Shown here: one piece after another, positions 7,379 through 18,400 of the stretch | Position numbering within the stretch: position 1 is the stretch's first letter | Layout of the letters: each line of letters opens with the position of its first letter | Assembly (NCBI RefSeq): GCF_025384765.1 | Contig: NZ_VHLL01000005.1 | Span: 115,550-179,549, forward strand | Length of the DNA stretch: 64,000 nucleotides | DNA from: Methanoculleus formosensis | GTDB lineage: Archaea > Halobacteriota > Methanomicrobia > Methanomicrobiales > Methanoculleaceae | Direction: 5' to 3' | Notes under the pieces: model-generated | The model's input: the letters and a program-made list of their open reading frames with translations, nothing else | The model's database searches: none | What the model was told of the DNA's origin: nothing | Program-made: the position numbers and the translations under genes

Positions 7379-10300
7379 TTACTTCTTCATTACGAAGAAG
7401 TAGTATCCCGCTGCTGCGATGATGGCGATGATAACGATAGCGAAGACGATCGTCGTCATGGGCAGGCCTTCAGCGGGCGGCTCTCCAGTCGGCGTCGTGG
7501 TGGTCGTCGTCGGGACGGTGGTCGCCGTCTCGGTCGGGGTGACCGGCGTCGTCCCCGGCTCGGTGAAGAGCGCGTAGGTGCTGAAGTGCGTTACCGTTGC
7601 CGTCACGGTCTTCGATCCCGGCGAGATGGTTGCCTGGACTTCCTCCCAGAGACCGCTCTCCTGGTTGTACCACATCAGCGTCAGCTGGTTGTTGGTGAGA
7701 TCGAGCGAGTTCCAGAAGTCATCCGGGGGAGTCAGCGTCAGGGTGATGCCCGGCTCGAAGGTGGCGCCTGCAGGCCCGGCCTCGTAGGCGTAGCCGGCAA
7801 ACTTGAAGACCGCTCCGGTCGGGACCGCCGGAACCACGCTTCCCGTGATGGGATCGATGGAGATGGTGGTGAGCGGGTTGCCATTTGCATCGAGCGCCTT
7901 CGTGCCGATCGGGACGAACAGGCTGCCCACGTTGTCGTCGGCGCTGACTATGACGGACTTAAGGACGGTGCCCGAACTGCCGGTCAACAGGGTGCCTGTC
8001 GAGGTGTAGGTGCTGGTGCTGCTGCCGCTGCTGCCGCCGCCTCCACCGCCACCGCCACCGGTGGGGCTCAGGGTAAAGTGGACCGCAACGGTCTGGTTGG
8101 CCACGACCGTCACCTGCGAGGAGGCAGAGTTATACCCGGACCGCGTCACCATGACGGTGTGGTTCCCGACAGGAACATTGTTCAGGGTACCATCCGTCAC
8201 AACGCCCGTGCTCGTTCCGTCGAGGTAGATTGCCGCACCCGTGGGGACGGACGTTACGCTGATGCTCCCAACCGGGGTGAGAGCGAAGTGAACCGCAGCG
8301 GTCTGGCCGGCAACGACCGTCACCTGCGAGGAGGCTGGGGCATACCCGGCCAGCGTCACCGTGACGTTATGGTTCCCTGCCGGAACGCAGTTCAGGGTCC
8401 CGTTCGTCACCATGCCCGTATCGGCTCCGTCGAGGGAGATTGCCGCACCTGCGGGGACGGACGTGACGGTAATGCTTCCACCGGGGGTGATCTGGAGCGT
8501 GTGCTGACCGTAGGCCTGCATCGTTCCGTTCGCACTCTGCCCAACCATGTAGACACGGTAGGTGCCGGCATCCAGTCCCGACGTCGAGACTGTGGCCTGG
8601 CTTGTGTTCGCCACCACATACTTCCCGCTGCTCGGGCTGACGTAGACGTTGCCGATGAGCTTCTGGGTCGCGGGAATACCGTTGTAGGTAAGGTTCAGGT
8701 GGAGGGACTCTTTATCGAGCTTCGCCGCATCGATGAGCGCAGTGCCGTTATAGGTGACGTCACGGAGCAGGATCACGCCGAGGTGCTCGCAGGGGGTCGT
8801 GAACTGTGCGGTGAAGGTTCCTCCCTGCACCACAGTCGTGTTGGAGATCGAACCCAGATCGCCGCTCTCCAGGTACATGACCGGCATCGCGCCGAGGAGA
8901 CCCATCCGGTCGCCGTCCATAGCGATTGCGGCAAGCACATAGTCACCGGAAGCGGGCGTGATTGCCGTCAGGCCCTGCGTGCTCAGCCGGTAGCCGGTGT
9001 GCAGGTCCACCTGGTTTGCAGGGTGGCGGAGGGTCGCAGAGATGTTGCCTGCGTTGGTGATGGGGGTTCCGGACTGTGCGTCCATCGAGAGCGTGCCGTC
9101 GTCAGCCACCGTGACCTTCGTCCAGCCGCCCTCGATGAAGATGTAGGCGGTTCTCTTGATGAGTTCGGTGTAGTTGACCGAGTGCATGCCGCCGCTTCCG
9201 CCGGAGATCAGGTCGGCGATGTAGGACTCGTTCGCCTCCGCGAGGACGAGGACGGCCTTGTGGGCGTGCGGCACTCCCACCGAGAAGTCAAGAGCCACGC
9301 CGGGGTCAAGGACCCAGACGTTCCGGTAGGTCTCGCTGCCGGAAAGAGTCCTGTTTGCGTTCACATCGACGGTCACGTAGGTGTCAGGAGTAACCTGGCC
9401 GACGTTCGTAACCGTTCTCTCCAGTGTGTTCAGGGTGGGGAGGGTTACCGTGCACCCGTAGAGGGTGATGGAGCTTACCGCGGTCCTGCTGAAGTCCTTC
9501 ATCGCGGTATAGGTCGTGTCGATGCCGGCGATCTCGCCCATCTTGGTCGAGTTCATCCAGATCATGTAGTCGTAGTAGAGGTGGAACCCGCGGCTGTCGG
9601 AGTTGCGCGCGTAGTCATAGGCACGGAACGCGAGGTCGCGGTTTCCATCGAGGATCAGGGTTGTAGCAGTTCCGGAGATGCTGCTGCTGGACCAGACTTC
9701 CTGGCCGGTCACCGTGTCGACAAGGGCGACGTGGTCGAAGTTCGGGTCGGCGGCGACGTTCCACGCCAGGTGGAGGTTCTCGCCGGCCTCGATGTAGCCG
9801 TCACCGTCGCTGTCGGTGATAGTGAAGGTGTTGATCACCGGTGCGGTAGTGTCGAGCGTGAAGGTCCAGTTCAGGTACCGTCCGGTGCCGAAGTTGTCGG
9901 TTCCGCTGACGTTCACCCAGTACTCGCCGTCAACGAGATCGTTGGGCAGGTTGCCCTTCGCGTAGTCGGTGGTGGTATCGAGGGGCAGCAGTGTCGGCCC
10001 GTCGGTCGCAGAGCCGAGGTACATCGTGATGGGCTCGGTCTTGTCTATCTGGGACATGAACGCCTGGGCCTGGGCCGGGGTGGCATTGATGTAACCGGTC
10101 GGCTCGGGATTCGAGAAACCGACATCCACGACGTTGATGACCTGTGACGAGGTGTTGGTGTTCCCTGCGTCATCGGTCGCGGTGACCGTCAGGGTGACGC
10201 CGTCCTCAATCGGCCAGGTGACCTGTTCGCTGAAGGTATAGGTCGGGGCCAATCCGTTGAGCGTGAGATCGTACGTGACCGCTGCATGGGTCGTGTTCTT

Positions 10301-10897
10301 CAGGGTTGCCTGCGCGGTGCCCATCCCACCGACATCGTAGATCGTCCCGGCGATGTTGAACGTGGGCGAGACAGTCACCGGCGTGGTGATATTGATCACC
10401 GGGAGCACTTCATCCTTGGTGGAGAAGGTGCCGTTGATAACAGAGACTGTTAGCAGGGCCGGGGGGAGAGACATGTCACGCGCCGAATCGATATGCAGCC
10501 CAATGTCAGTCACACTCCCATCATCTTTCATGGACTTGAAAGTTATGTTGACAATAGCAGGGTCTCCATTTGGCAGTCCACCCGTTAATGTTAGTGCTCC
10601 ACCAACAGTTATTGGGCTGGAAAGGTCAGCTGGAAGAAGGAAGCCTGTAAGAGGCTCTGCGCTCACAGCAGTTGTCACATTGCTATCATAGTAGATTTTA
10701 AGCCCTAAAGAGCCCACTTTGGGGTTATAGTCGTTGCTCAAAACAAATGACACTATTGCAGTATCATCTTTCGCCACCCCGGTAGCATTAATCACGTGCA
10801 GTGTGCCGGCTCCTGCCGCACTCACCGTACACGATAAAAGTGCCAGGGTTAAGAGTAGTAGTAGGAACTTATTAAGTCCTGCCGTTAACCTTACCAT
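7379..10897 (-). CDS. Large surface protein: cohesin-like domain, PEGA repeats, C-terminal anchor
   Basis: A 1172-residue protein. It has a signal peptide (1-28) and a cohesin-like beta sandwich (about 30-150). Long beta-rich Ig/extracellular regions follow, including a DxDxDG-type calcium-binding-like loop (TDSDGDGYIEAG). Two PEGA domains begin near residues 806 and 877 (the repeated element is SVP.GAAI.LDG). Then come a Gly/Ser-rich linker, another beta domain, a Thr-rich stretch and a C-terminal membrane helix with FVMKK. It probably displays a cohesin at the cell surface for the dockerin proteins encoded upstream; that pairing is inferred. GGGGAGG precedes the ATG. The first 150 codons are visibly more AT-rich than the rest. 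Confidence 0.82.
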   Translation of the reverse strand: MVRLTAGLNKFLLLLLTLALLSCTVSAAGAGTLHVINATGVAKDDTAIVSFVLSNDYNPKVGSLGLKIYYDSNVTTAVSAEPLTGFLLPADLSSPITVGGALTLTGGLPNGDPAIVNITFKSMKDDGSVTDIGLHIDSARDMSLPPALLTVSVINGTFSTKDEVLPVINITTPVTVSPTFNIAGTIYDVGGMGTAQATLKNTTHAAVTYDLTLNGLAPTYTFSEQVTWPIEDGVTLTVTATDDAGNTNTSSQVINVVDVGFSNPEPTGYINATPAQAQAFMSQIDKTEPITMYLGSATDGPTLLPLDTTTDYAKGNLPNDLVDGEYWVNVSGTDNFGTGRYLNWTFTLDTTAPVINTFTITDSDGDGYIEAGENLHLAWNVAADPNFDHVALVDTVTGQEVWSSSSISGTATTLILDGNRDLAFRAYDYARNSDSRGFHLYYDYMIWMNSTKMGEIAGIDTTYTAMKDFSRTAVSSITLYGCTVTLPTLNTLERTVTNVGQVTPDTYVTVDVNANRTLSGSETYRNVWVLDPGVALDFSVGVPHAHKAVLVLAEANESYIADLISGGSGGMHSVNYTELIKRTAYIFIEGGWTKVTVADDGTLSMDAQSGTPITNAGNISATLRHPANQVDLHTGYRLSTQGLTAITPASGDYVLAAIAMDGDRMGLLGAMPVMYLESGDLGSISNTTVVQGGTFTAQFTTPCEHLGVILLRDVTYNGTALIDAAKLDKESLHLNLTYNGIPATQKLIGNVYVSPSSGKYVVANTSQATVSTSGLDAGTYRVYMVGQSANGTMQAYGQHTLQITPGGSITVTSVPAGAAISLDGADTGMVTNGTLNCVPAGNHNVTVTLAGYAPASSQVTVVAGQTAAVHFALTPVGSISVTSVPTGAAIYLDGTSTGVVTDGTLNNVPVGNHTVMVTRSGYNSASSQVTVVANQTVAVHFTLSPTGGGGGGGGGSSGSSTSTYTSTGTLLTGSSGTVLKSVIVSADDNVGSLFVPIGTKALDANGNPLTTISIDPITGSVVPAVPTGAVFKFAGYAYEAGPAGATFEPGITLTLTPPDDFWNSLDLTNNQLTLMWYNQESGLWEEVQATISPGSKTVTATVTHFSTYALFTEPGTTPVTPTETATTVPTTTTTTPTGEPPAEGLPMTTIVFAIVIIAIIAAAGYYFFVMKK

Positions 10898-10910
10898 CTC
10901 TTCATCCTCC

Positions 10911-10957
10911 CCTAATTTTTATTAAGTCTATTATCTAACTTAATTTTATTAAGACTT
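10911..10957 (-). promoter_or_regulatory. Candidate promoter with direct repeat
   Basis: The short gap before the cohesin/PEGA gene is AT-rich and has a direct repeat of a 13-mer of the type TTTATTAAGWC (plus-strand 10916-10928 and 10943-10955, 27 bases apart). Read on the minus strand, each copy gives ACTTAATAAAA, a plausible archaeal TATA element. One copy covers the stop codon of the preceding gene. Confidence 0.4.
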
Positions 10958-11638
10958 CCTTTTTAATATCATGACTGCCAAAAGCGAGATGGCTGCGATA
11001 ACCGAGGGCAACCCTGCTTTAGGAGTGTCTAACGGAATCGATTCCGCCACTTCCACAACTTCGGTCACGCCAGAAGTCATGGGGGAATCCGACACTGTAG
11101 TGGTCTGCGTGGCAGCAGGCACTCCTGACGGATCCTGCTCCCGAACGGGTTCCGCCGTCAGGGTCGGTGTGACCGCGGCCGTAGGCAGGGTTGTCTCGGT
11201 CGGACTGCTGCTCACGGAGGGGTGCGGGGTCGGCGTGTTGCCAGAAAATTCCGGATCTGTAAAGGGTATGGGATCTCCTCTGGTGTTGGCGAGCATCCTG
11301 ACAGTAACGTCGACTATCCCGGTCCCACTTCTCTTCACGGTTGCAACGGGAACTGTTCCTGTCATCCCTTCGGTTGAGATGCCTGCAACGATCGCTACCC
11401 CCTCGTCATTTTTGACGTTCGCTGCAACCATGAACCCGGACAATCCTTCAGTCGAGTCGACGGTTACATCGTTGCCGTAGGTCAGTATGACATCGAAGGC
11501 CCCGAGTCCGAGGCTATCGTCAACGCCCGTAACAACGAGTCTGTCGTCTTCAAGGGAAACTTCTGCTGCCTGTACGGTTGTAACTGCTATGCATACTGCA
11601 CAGAGAAGGACGAGTATGCGAACAAAAAATGGATTCAT
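10949..11638 (-). CDS. Small cohesin-like surface protein with C-terminal anchor
   Basis: A 229-residue protein. It has a signal peptide (1-24), then one beta-rich domain (about 25-130) whose pattern (GAFDVILTYG near the start, then a hydrophobic strand ending VTVRMLA) resembles a divergent cohesin. A Thr/Pro/Ser-rich stalk follows, then a hydrophobic helix with the basic tail KRKS. It starts 14 nt after the stop of the thioester protein and is likely in the same transcript. It may be a minimal anchored receptor for dockerins; the cohesin call is moderate. Confidence 0.68.
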   Translation of the reverse strand: MNPFFVRILVLLCAVCIAVTTVQAAEVSLEDDRLVVTGVDDSLGLGAFDVILTYGNDVTVDSTEGLSGFMVAANVKNDEGVAIVAGISTEGMTGTVPVATVKRSGTGIVDVTVRMLANTRGDPIPFTDPEFSGNTPTPHPSVSSSPTETTLPTAAVTPTLTAEPVREQDPSGVPAATQTTTVSDSPMTSGVTEVVEVAESIPLDTPKAGLPSVIAAISLLAVMILKRKS

Positions 11639-11652
11639 GGGTTTTTCACCAT

Positions 11653-14600
11653 TTACTGGTAGTATTCGTTTACGTTTCCTACATAGCGATGGAGCACCAT
11701 GAGTGCATCAACAGGGTCGATCTTCTGTTCCTCGCGGTTGAATACGAACGGATAGTCGAAGTTCTCGAATCCATCAATATTCCCGACATAGAAGTGCAGA
11801 ATCATGAGCGCATCCGTAGGATCGATTGTTCCGTCCGGATATGCATCGCCAAGAACCCCACCTTCAAACTCGATCTCAACCGTGTTGCTGCCGACCGGCG
11901 CGTTATAGATGACCAGGGTAGCATTCGTGGTTGAGTAGGTCCTCATAGTGGGGTCGTACTCGAACGTCCCATTGATCAACTCATAGTCCGTCACCACGCC
12001 GTTCACCTTCACCACCGGTTCATTCATCAGGTACCTCATCGGGAACTCAAGCGCAATGCCGAGTTCGCCGCCGTTCCCGAGAACCGTCACGTTGTAGGTG
12101 GTGTTCTCGCTCCGGGCCGCGTTGAGCGGCTCGGGCTCCACCCATGCCACGCCGGCGATGCTCCCTGCGCCTCCCTCAGAGAAGACCAGGGTCGGGTCAA
12201 TGAGGGACGACGGGAGCGTTATGTTGTAGAGCGCCGTCGCATCCGGCGTGACCCGGGCCGTGGTGTGGATCGAGGGGTAGTCGGTCTCGTTCACGACAAG
12301 CGGGTAGGTCCCTTCGAGAATGCCGGTGAAGGTGTGGCTCGCACTGTTGGTAACCCTGTCCGCGCCGAGAGCGATGCTGTCGGCGGTGACCGGTGCACCA
12401 TCCTCACCGACGACGTTGACGGTAACATTCCCTCTGCCCAAAACCTGGAAGGTCTCGTTGACCAGGTAGACATCGGTGTCATCATAGAGCGGCCGGATAC
12501 GGAGGTCGAGATCCAGCGCCCCATGATCCTCGGGCGTTATCGTGAACTCGTAGGTCATCTCCATGCCCTGCTCCCAGCCGACCGACTCGATGAAGAGCGC
12601 GAGCCGGTCGCTGCTCGTCGTGCTGTTGAGGACTTCGAACGCGCCGGGGTTGCCGTTCTCGTAGATAGTCGAGTCGTTGTCGAAGCTGAACCCTGCGATC
12701 GGGATCTCGATCATCGGGGAGAAGACATTCGCATCCGATACGACCTTGAGGGTCATATCCGCCGTCTCGCCGGCGACCATCGGGGTCGAGGTGAGGCTGA
12801 CGGTGTAGTGAGTCTCTTCGCCGACATCGGAGAGTGTCTCGATATCGGTCGAGACCTGCAGGGGTCCGGCCTCTTCTTCTTCGTAGCCGAACGACTGGAT
12901 CACCGGGTTCCACTGCATGGTGTTGTCGATCTCATTGATCGGAGCATACTGCGAATGGTCGACGCTGACCAGGATCGGTCCGCTGGCCCCGGCGGTGGTG
13001 GCGGTGAGTTCATGCGACCTCACCGTGGAGAACCCGTCGCCGAAGATATCATGCTTCAGGGTTCCGCCTGCCATAAGGACGTCCATCTGATCGGATGTGA
13101 GCGTGTGGGTGACACGGGGGTTGGTCGCGTCCACGTTGAAGGTGCCGATAAGCTCACCGTCGATGGCGACATCAACCGTGCCGGTGGTGACGACGTTGGG
13201 CTGGCACTGGATCAGCGCATCGACGGCTACCTGCGTGGCCCAGGTGTAACCCCAGCCTCCGCCGTTCTCGTACTGCTCGATGAGCCAGTTGACACCGCCG
13301 CTGATCGTCGCGTTATCCTCCTGGAGCCCGGTCGCGTTCAGGGCAAGGACAGCGTAGCCGGTCGACTCAGTCATCCTCCCGTTGTCATACCAGCCGTAGT
13401 AGCCGCTGACCGGCCAGGATCCATCAGCGTTCTGGTTCTCAATCAGCCACTCCGCCGCGGCCGCCTTTGCATCAGCGATCTGCTGATCGGTGACATCGTC
13501 TGAGGACAGCGCGAACGACTCAAGGCCCCAGAGGGCAAGCGCCGTCGCCATCGCCTGGTCATCACCGGTCGACCAGGAGCCTTCAGGCTTCTGGGTATCG
13601 ATGAAGTACCGCGTGGCGTTCCTCATGTTGTCTTCCATGTAGCCGCGGTGCTCGGCATCCAGCTCCACCGTCTGGTTGATCATGTCATGGATGAGCATGA
13701 CGAACGCGGTGTTTGACTCCGGAGTCCACGAATGGCAGACGTGAGCGCTCCACGTCCAGGTGCCGGTGCCCGGGTTGTCCGGGTTGTCGTGGAACCACTG
13801 GATCAGTTTTTCGAAGTTTACGGTGCCGGAGGTAACCGTGCTGCCGTTCGAGACCTTCCCGTCAAGGAGCCGGTTCAGATCTTCGGCTGGCATGTTGATC
13901 CGGGCGAGGGTGTAACTCGCGTAGGAACTCGACGACGATTCCGAGGGGTCGCCGCCCCATAGGCTCCAGCCGCCGTCACTGTTCTGGCCGACCTCGCCAC
14001 CCCTGATGAGTTTCTGGACACCGCCGGAGATCGAGGTGTTCGCGGTCTCCCGGAGGTTGTCCCAGTCCGCCGGCCTCTCTCCGCGTTCGAGGTAGTAGTT
14101 CTTCACGTTCAACGATGCCAGCATCCGGCTCGTCGTCTGCTCGACGCACCCGTAGGGGTAGCCGACCAGGTAGTCGAGACCGGAGAGCGTGCGCCCGCGG
14201 GCGCCGGACTGGATAACGAGTTTCGTTACGTTGTCGTAGGTGTTGTTGGTGTGGAGGGTGTTGAAGGTCAGTTCACCGGGGGTCCCGGTTACGGACGTGG
14301 AGTTGACGGACGAGACCTTGATCGAGGGGATCCAGATGAAGACCTCCGTCCCGTTCAGCGAGTCTGCCTTGCCGTTCGCGGCGATATCGAACTTGATGTC
14401 GCCAGCAGCAATCCGGCCCGGCGTGTTCGAGCGCATCCAGACACCTATATAGTTCCAATCGGAGGAATACGTGTATCGGGTCTGGGTCTTCCCGCCGTCA
14501 ACCTCGACATGGTCGGGGGCGGTAATGTTGAACCAGATGTTACCCGGCTGGCTTGCCTTCACGTAGGCGCCCATGGAGAACCGTGAGCCGGCGGTTGCCC

Positions 14601-15456
14601 TGCCGTCCCACGGGCCGTAGACGTAGTTGTCGGTGAACTCGAGGGTGTACTCCTTCGCGGTGAGGCCTGTCGTGTAATTCGTCGTGCCGGTGACGTGATC
14701 ATCGCTTGTCACGTTGACCCGCACGGTGTAGGTCCCGGCCGTTGCCGGAGTCCATGCAAGTTCCCGCTGGAACCTGCCCCAGGCGGGGATGACCTCGTTG
14801 GGATAGTTCCAGAACGCCCCATCAACCGGGATACCGTTCCCGTCGACGACGCTGACGTTGATGTTCAGCGGGGACGTCACGGCACCGCGGCGGTTCACGA
14901 CGGAGGCGGTAAACCGGCTCTCCTGGCCGGAGATCACCTGGTTCGACGGCACGGCGACCCGGGCGTCGATGGTGTTGCTCTTCTCAGTTGTGATGGTGGC
15001 GTTGGTGATCGCCGAGACCGGAATCACCTCGCCGGATGTGGAGTTCAGGAATCCATAGTTGTTGACGATGAGGCCGACCGGCGTCGAAGCACCTGTGTCG
15101 TCGACACCGACAAACCGCACGGTGAAGAGGTCGGCGCCGTCAGTGCCTGTAGTGATGCCATAGGCGCTGACTCCTGCGACCCGGAGCCTGCCGCTCTGGG
15201 ACTTCATCATGATACTATCAACGTAGGGCCCTCTCGTCACGTTGCTGTCTGTCGCGTCAAGCCTGACAACCCGGGGGTCCCACGTCACATCGAAGTCGAA
15301 ACCGCCCAGGTTGCTGACGTCTTTGACCCAGACGGTCAGGTCCACGGTCTCCCCGCTGGCGCAGGTGCTTTCCGCCGGGGCCACAGAGAGCGTGGCAGCA
15401 GAGCAGACGCCGCAGAGGAGGGTGAAGAGCAGGATGCTCCATACCATATGTCTCAT
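11653..15456 (-). CDS. Alpha-2-macroglobulin-like thioester protein with cohesin and dockerin
   Basis: A 1267-residue secreted protein. After the signal peptide (about 1-21) comes a cohesin-type domain (about 22-155), then beta-sandwich domains (about 160-395). Near residue 437 the sequence YPYGCVEQTTSRM matches the thioester motif of A2M/complement proteins (Cys-x-x-Gln, form CVEQ). It is followed by alpha/alpha-toroid repeats with QxxDGxW motifs, as in the A2M thioester domain. More beta domains lead to a C-terminal dockerin with two DALM(I/V)LHxYVGN segments. The start at 15456 has AAGGAGGAAA upstream; an earlier in-frame GTG has none. A2M proteins trap proteases covalently. Here the gene follows a subtilase gene by 20 nt, which suggests a linked surface complex. 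Confidence 0.85.
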   Translation of the reverse strand: MRHMVWSILLFTLLCGVCSAATLSVAPAESTCASGETVDLTVWVKDVSNLGGFDFDVTWDPRVVRLDATDSNVTRGPYVDSIMMKSQSGRLRVAGVSAYGITTGTDGADLFTVRFVGVDDTGASTPVGLIVNNYGFLNSTSGEVIPVSAITNATITTEKSNTIDARVAVPSNQVISGQESRFTASVVNRRGAVTSPLNINVSVVDGNGIPVDGAFWNYPNEVIPAWGRFQRELAWTPATAGTYTVRVNVTSDDHVTGTTNYTTGLTAKEYTLEFTDNYVYGPWDGRATAGSRFSMGAYVKASQPGNIWFNITAPDHVEVDGGKTQTRYTYSSDWNYIGVWMRSNTPGRIAAGDIKFDIAANGKADSLNGTEVFIWIPSIKVSSVNSTSVTGTPGELTFNTLHTNNTYDNVTKLVIQSGARGRTLSGLDYLVGYPYGCVEQTTSRMLASLNVKNYYLERGERPADWDNLRETANTSISGGVQKLIRGGEVGQNSDGGWSLWGGDPSESSSSSYASYTLARINMPAEDLNRLLDGKVSNGSTVTSGTVNFEKLIQWFHDNPDNPGTGTWTWSAHVCHSWTPESNTAFVMLIHDMINQTVELDAEHRGYMEDNMRNATRYFIDTQKPEGSWSTGDDQAMATALALWGLESFALSSDDVTDQQIADAKAAAAEWLIENQNADGSWPVSGYYGWYDNGRMTESTGYAVLALNATGLQEDNATISGGVNWLIEQYENGGGWGYTWATQVAVDALIQCQPNVVTTGTVDVAIDGELIGTFNVDATNPRVTHTLTSDQMDVLMAGGTLKHDIFGDGFSTVRSHELTATTAGASGPILVSVDHSQYAPINEIDNTMQWNPVIQSFGYEEEEAGPLQVSTDIETLSDVGEETHYTVSLTSTPMVAGETADMTLKVVSDANVFSPMIEIPIAGFSFDNDSTIYENGNPGAFEVLNSTTSSDRLALFIESVGWEQGMEMTYEFTITPEDHGALDLDLRIRPLYDDTDVYLVNETFQVLGRGNVTVNVVGEDGAPVTADSIALGADRVTNSASHTFTGILEGTYPLVVNETDYPSIHTTARVTPDATALYNITLPSSLIDPTLVFSEGGAGSIAGVAWVEPEPLNAARSENTTYNVTVLGNGGELGIALEFPMRYLMNEPVVKVNGVVTDYELINGTFEYDPTMRTYSTTNATLVIYNAPVGSNTVEIEFEGGVLGDAYPDGTIDPTDALMILHFYVGNIDGFENFDYPFVFNREEQKIDPVDALMVLHRYVGNVNEYYQ

Positions 15457-15476
15457 TTCATTTTCCTCCTTTTCCC

Positions 15477-18400
15477 TCACTTGATCCTGAAGTACTCATC
15501 CCTCAGGTCGACATTCTTCTGGGCGATGAACATCGCATCACCGACCTCGACGGCGCTGTTCCTGGTGACATCGGTCTGGAGGAACTTCGTCGTCCCGATG
15601 GCGGGCTTCGCATCAAGGCCGACGACCTCCCGAAGAACCTTCAGGGTGTCTGCCTGGTTGACGACTCCATCGGAGTTTGCATCGCCGTAGAGCAGGAGAT
15701 ATGCATCGCCGCTCGCGGCTTCGACAGGAATGGGAAGGACGTTCTCATCGGTAAGCCCTGCAACCAGATTTAATGCCGTTTCATCGCCGGTAACACCAGT
15801 GACATCGAACCGGACGGTCGCGATGGTGACGTTTCCGCTGACACCGGATACCGATACACTCTCAAAGCGGACACGCCCGGACTCAATGTTTGGCTGACCA
15901 ATCAGGGGCAGCGCTCCAGCCGTGACCCCCTTAACCTCAAGGACGGATCCGTTGAAGGTGAGGTTGATATTGGCGGCCGCAAGACCGGAGACCTGGTTGA
16001 CGGTTATCGGAAGATCGTAAGTCGTGCCGGGCACCAGCACGAGGTCTCTGGGCAGCTCGATCTTGGTCGCCGGGTGGGCGTACGAACCGATCGTGGCGTT
16101 CACGCGGTTGTTGGCAAACGTCGTCTCGTAGTCGGTCGCTCCCGCCCGGTTGACCTCGGTATCGATCGTGTACTCGCCGGCGACAAGTGTCTGGTTCTGC
16201 CAGATCATCGTCGACGCACCGGGCTCGAGCGCCGGAACCGCGATCGTCGCTTCCGGCTTGCCGGTGATGCTGTAGTAGAGGTTCGCCGCGTTGCTCCCGA
16301 CCTCACCGTGATTCGTCACCCGAACACCGATCGTGGTGGTGCTCGCCGGCGTGGTATACCTCGGTGCGAGGATCTCCACGGCCAGGTCCGGGGCGGTGAT
16401 CCTGACAGGATACACGAGATAGTTGTTCTGGTAGTTCAGTTCCTCGACCGTCCGGTTCGAGTTGACCTCTACCCCGACGTTGACGTCGACCGGCAGCCGG
16501 TAGTCGCTCGTGTTAATCCCGAACTCACGCGCGTTGCGCGATACCGTCGTGGTGAGGACATCCGTCTTCTCACCCTGAGCGAGACTCTTCATGAAGTAGG
16601 TGCTCTTGCTGTGGGGCCCGACCTCAGCCGTGCAGGCCATCTTGTTGGTTGGGTCATAGACGTAGTCCGCCGTCCCGATGTTACTGATGAGGAGGGCGAC
16701 GTTGGAGATCGTGATGGTGTCGTCCCGCTCGAGTTTCACAACCTGCGGCGCGGATACGTCCGGCACGAAGTCGGGGAGGAGCGCGGTTGTCACGCCCATA
16801 TAGCCGTAGTCTTCCTGTACCAGTTCGCCGTTGTGGTAGCAGAGCACCATGTAGGGGAGATCCGACTCGTGAATGAGGGCCTCCCGCAGTGCCTGCTGGC
16901 CGGCGGTCGGTGCGGTGAACGTCAGGGTTGCCTTACCGGAGTTGTCGGTGTAGCCGGTCGCGATCACCGTGTAGGGGTCAGGGTAGTAGTCGGCCGCGAG
17001 GAGGATGTTGGCATCCCTCGGATCGTCGTAGTATGAAGACCATTCCCAGTCCCCTGCCGCGCCAGCCGCAAGCACGACACGTGCACCGGAGATCGGCGAT
17101 CCGTCCCCGGTCGATACATTAAAGACGACCGGTACGGACGATCCGACGAGGACTGAGTCCGGCATTGTGTAGGAGACGGACCTCTCCGGGTTGCGGAACG
17201 TGGTGTAGATGTACTTGCCGATGGTCTGGGTATTCGGGTTCAGGAGGCCGTACCTGGCCTCATAGTTCCCTTCCGCGGCCGGGGTTACGCGTTTGGTCCC
17301 CGTGCCGGTGAAGTCCACGACGGCAGCCGCTTCGGTTCCCGTATAGTACCAGATAGACGTCTCGGAGACTTTTTTGAAGACGAAGGCGCCCTTCTCGTGG
17401 ATGGCTTCGTCGGCAGGCCCGTAGCTTGTCGCGATTACGTTGTAGGCATCGCCGTCCCGGGTAACACCGGCGCTGCGCGTCTCGGAGTCCGGGGAGAGCG
17501 TCCCGATATGCGCAGGTGCAACGAAAGTGTTCGTTACTATCCCCGGGCTGACGGGGGCATGCGAGATCGGGCTGAGCGGGGAGCCCCCTATCCACGTAGT
17601 CGTGTACCCGGAGATTCCCGGCGTGACAAGGAGGTAATCCAGCTGCGTTTTCCCTACCGTAGCGACGGTGAAGGTGCAGGTTCCGTCCGCATCGGTCACG
17701 TCGGTCGCAACACCATTCTCTGTGTAGAGGTAGACGGTCTGTCCGGGCATGAGACTCTCTACTCCCCGGACCGGGTCGTAGGTGGAGACGTACGCGGTGA
17801 TGGTCGCCTCACCAGAGGGAACCGACGCGTAGGCGGCCTGGTCCCAGGTCGCCGGCCAGTCATAACCACCGTAGATATAGGTCAGGTTTCCGTCATAGAA
17901 GTCCTCGGATACCGTTGGAGTGCTCCGGTGCATGAACCAGGGCTCAAGCGTCCCGTAGACGAGAACCGGGGTCTCCTCCATGTAGTAATCATAGTCAGTA
18001 ACGAACCGGACGATTGCAATGTAGCCTTCCTCCGGCATCGTGAAGTTGTAGGTCGCGATGCCGTTCGTGAGGCTGGCGGTACCCGAGTAGGTCTCCGGCT
18101 TCATCCCGTCGATCTCGACGAGAAGCGCCTCCATGTCGTCCTCCTCAGGGACAGAGAGCGCGCGGGCGCCTGCCGACGAGAGCGAGAGGACCTCGGTCTC
18201 GGTCAACGTGGTTACATAGACGTCAAACTCCTGGCTTACGGTCTTCTGGCCGTGCATTGGCATGGCCATGATGCCGAGGTCGACACTCTCTCCCGGCGGG
18301 CAGATGGCGCGATCCGGAAGCGGAATGACCTCCTGGTAAGAGTACCCCTCCTCGCCGACGTAGATGCTTCCTGCATTTCTGTCGTTGATCCTCATGTAGT

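Noticed and set aside
7370..10147. Open frame of 925 codons on the plus strand
   Set aside because: It is antisense to the cohesin/PEGA surface protein; no start signal, and Arg/Gly/His-rich throughout.
12265..13503. Open frame of 412 codons on the plus strand
   Set aside because: It lies wholly within the thioester protein gene on the other strand and has no protein-family features.
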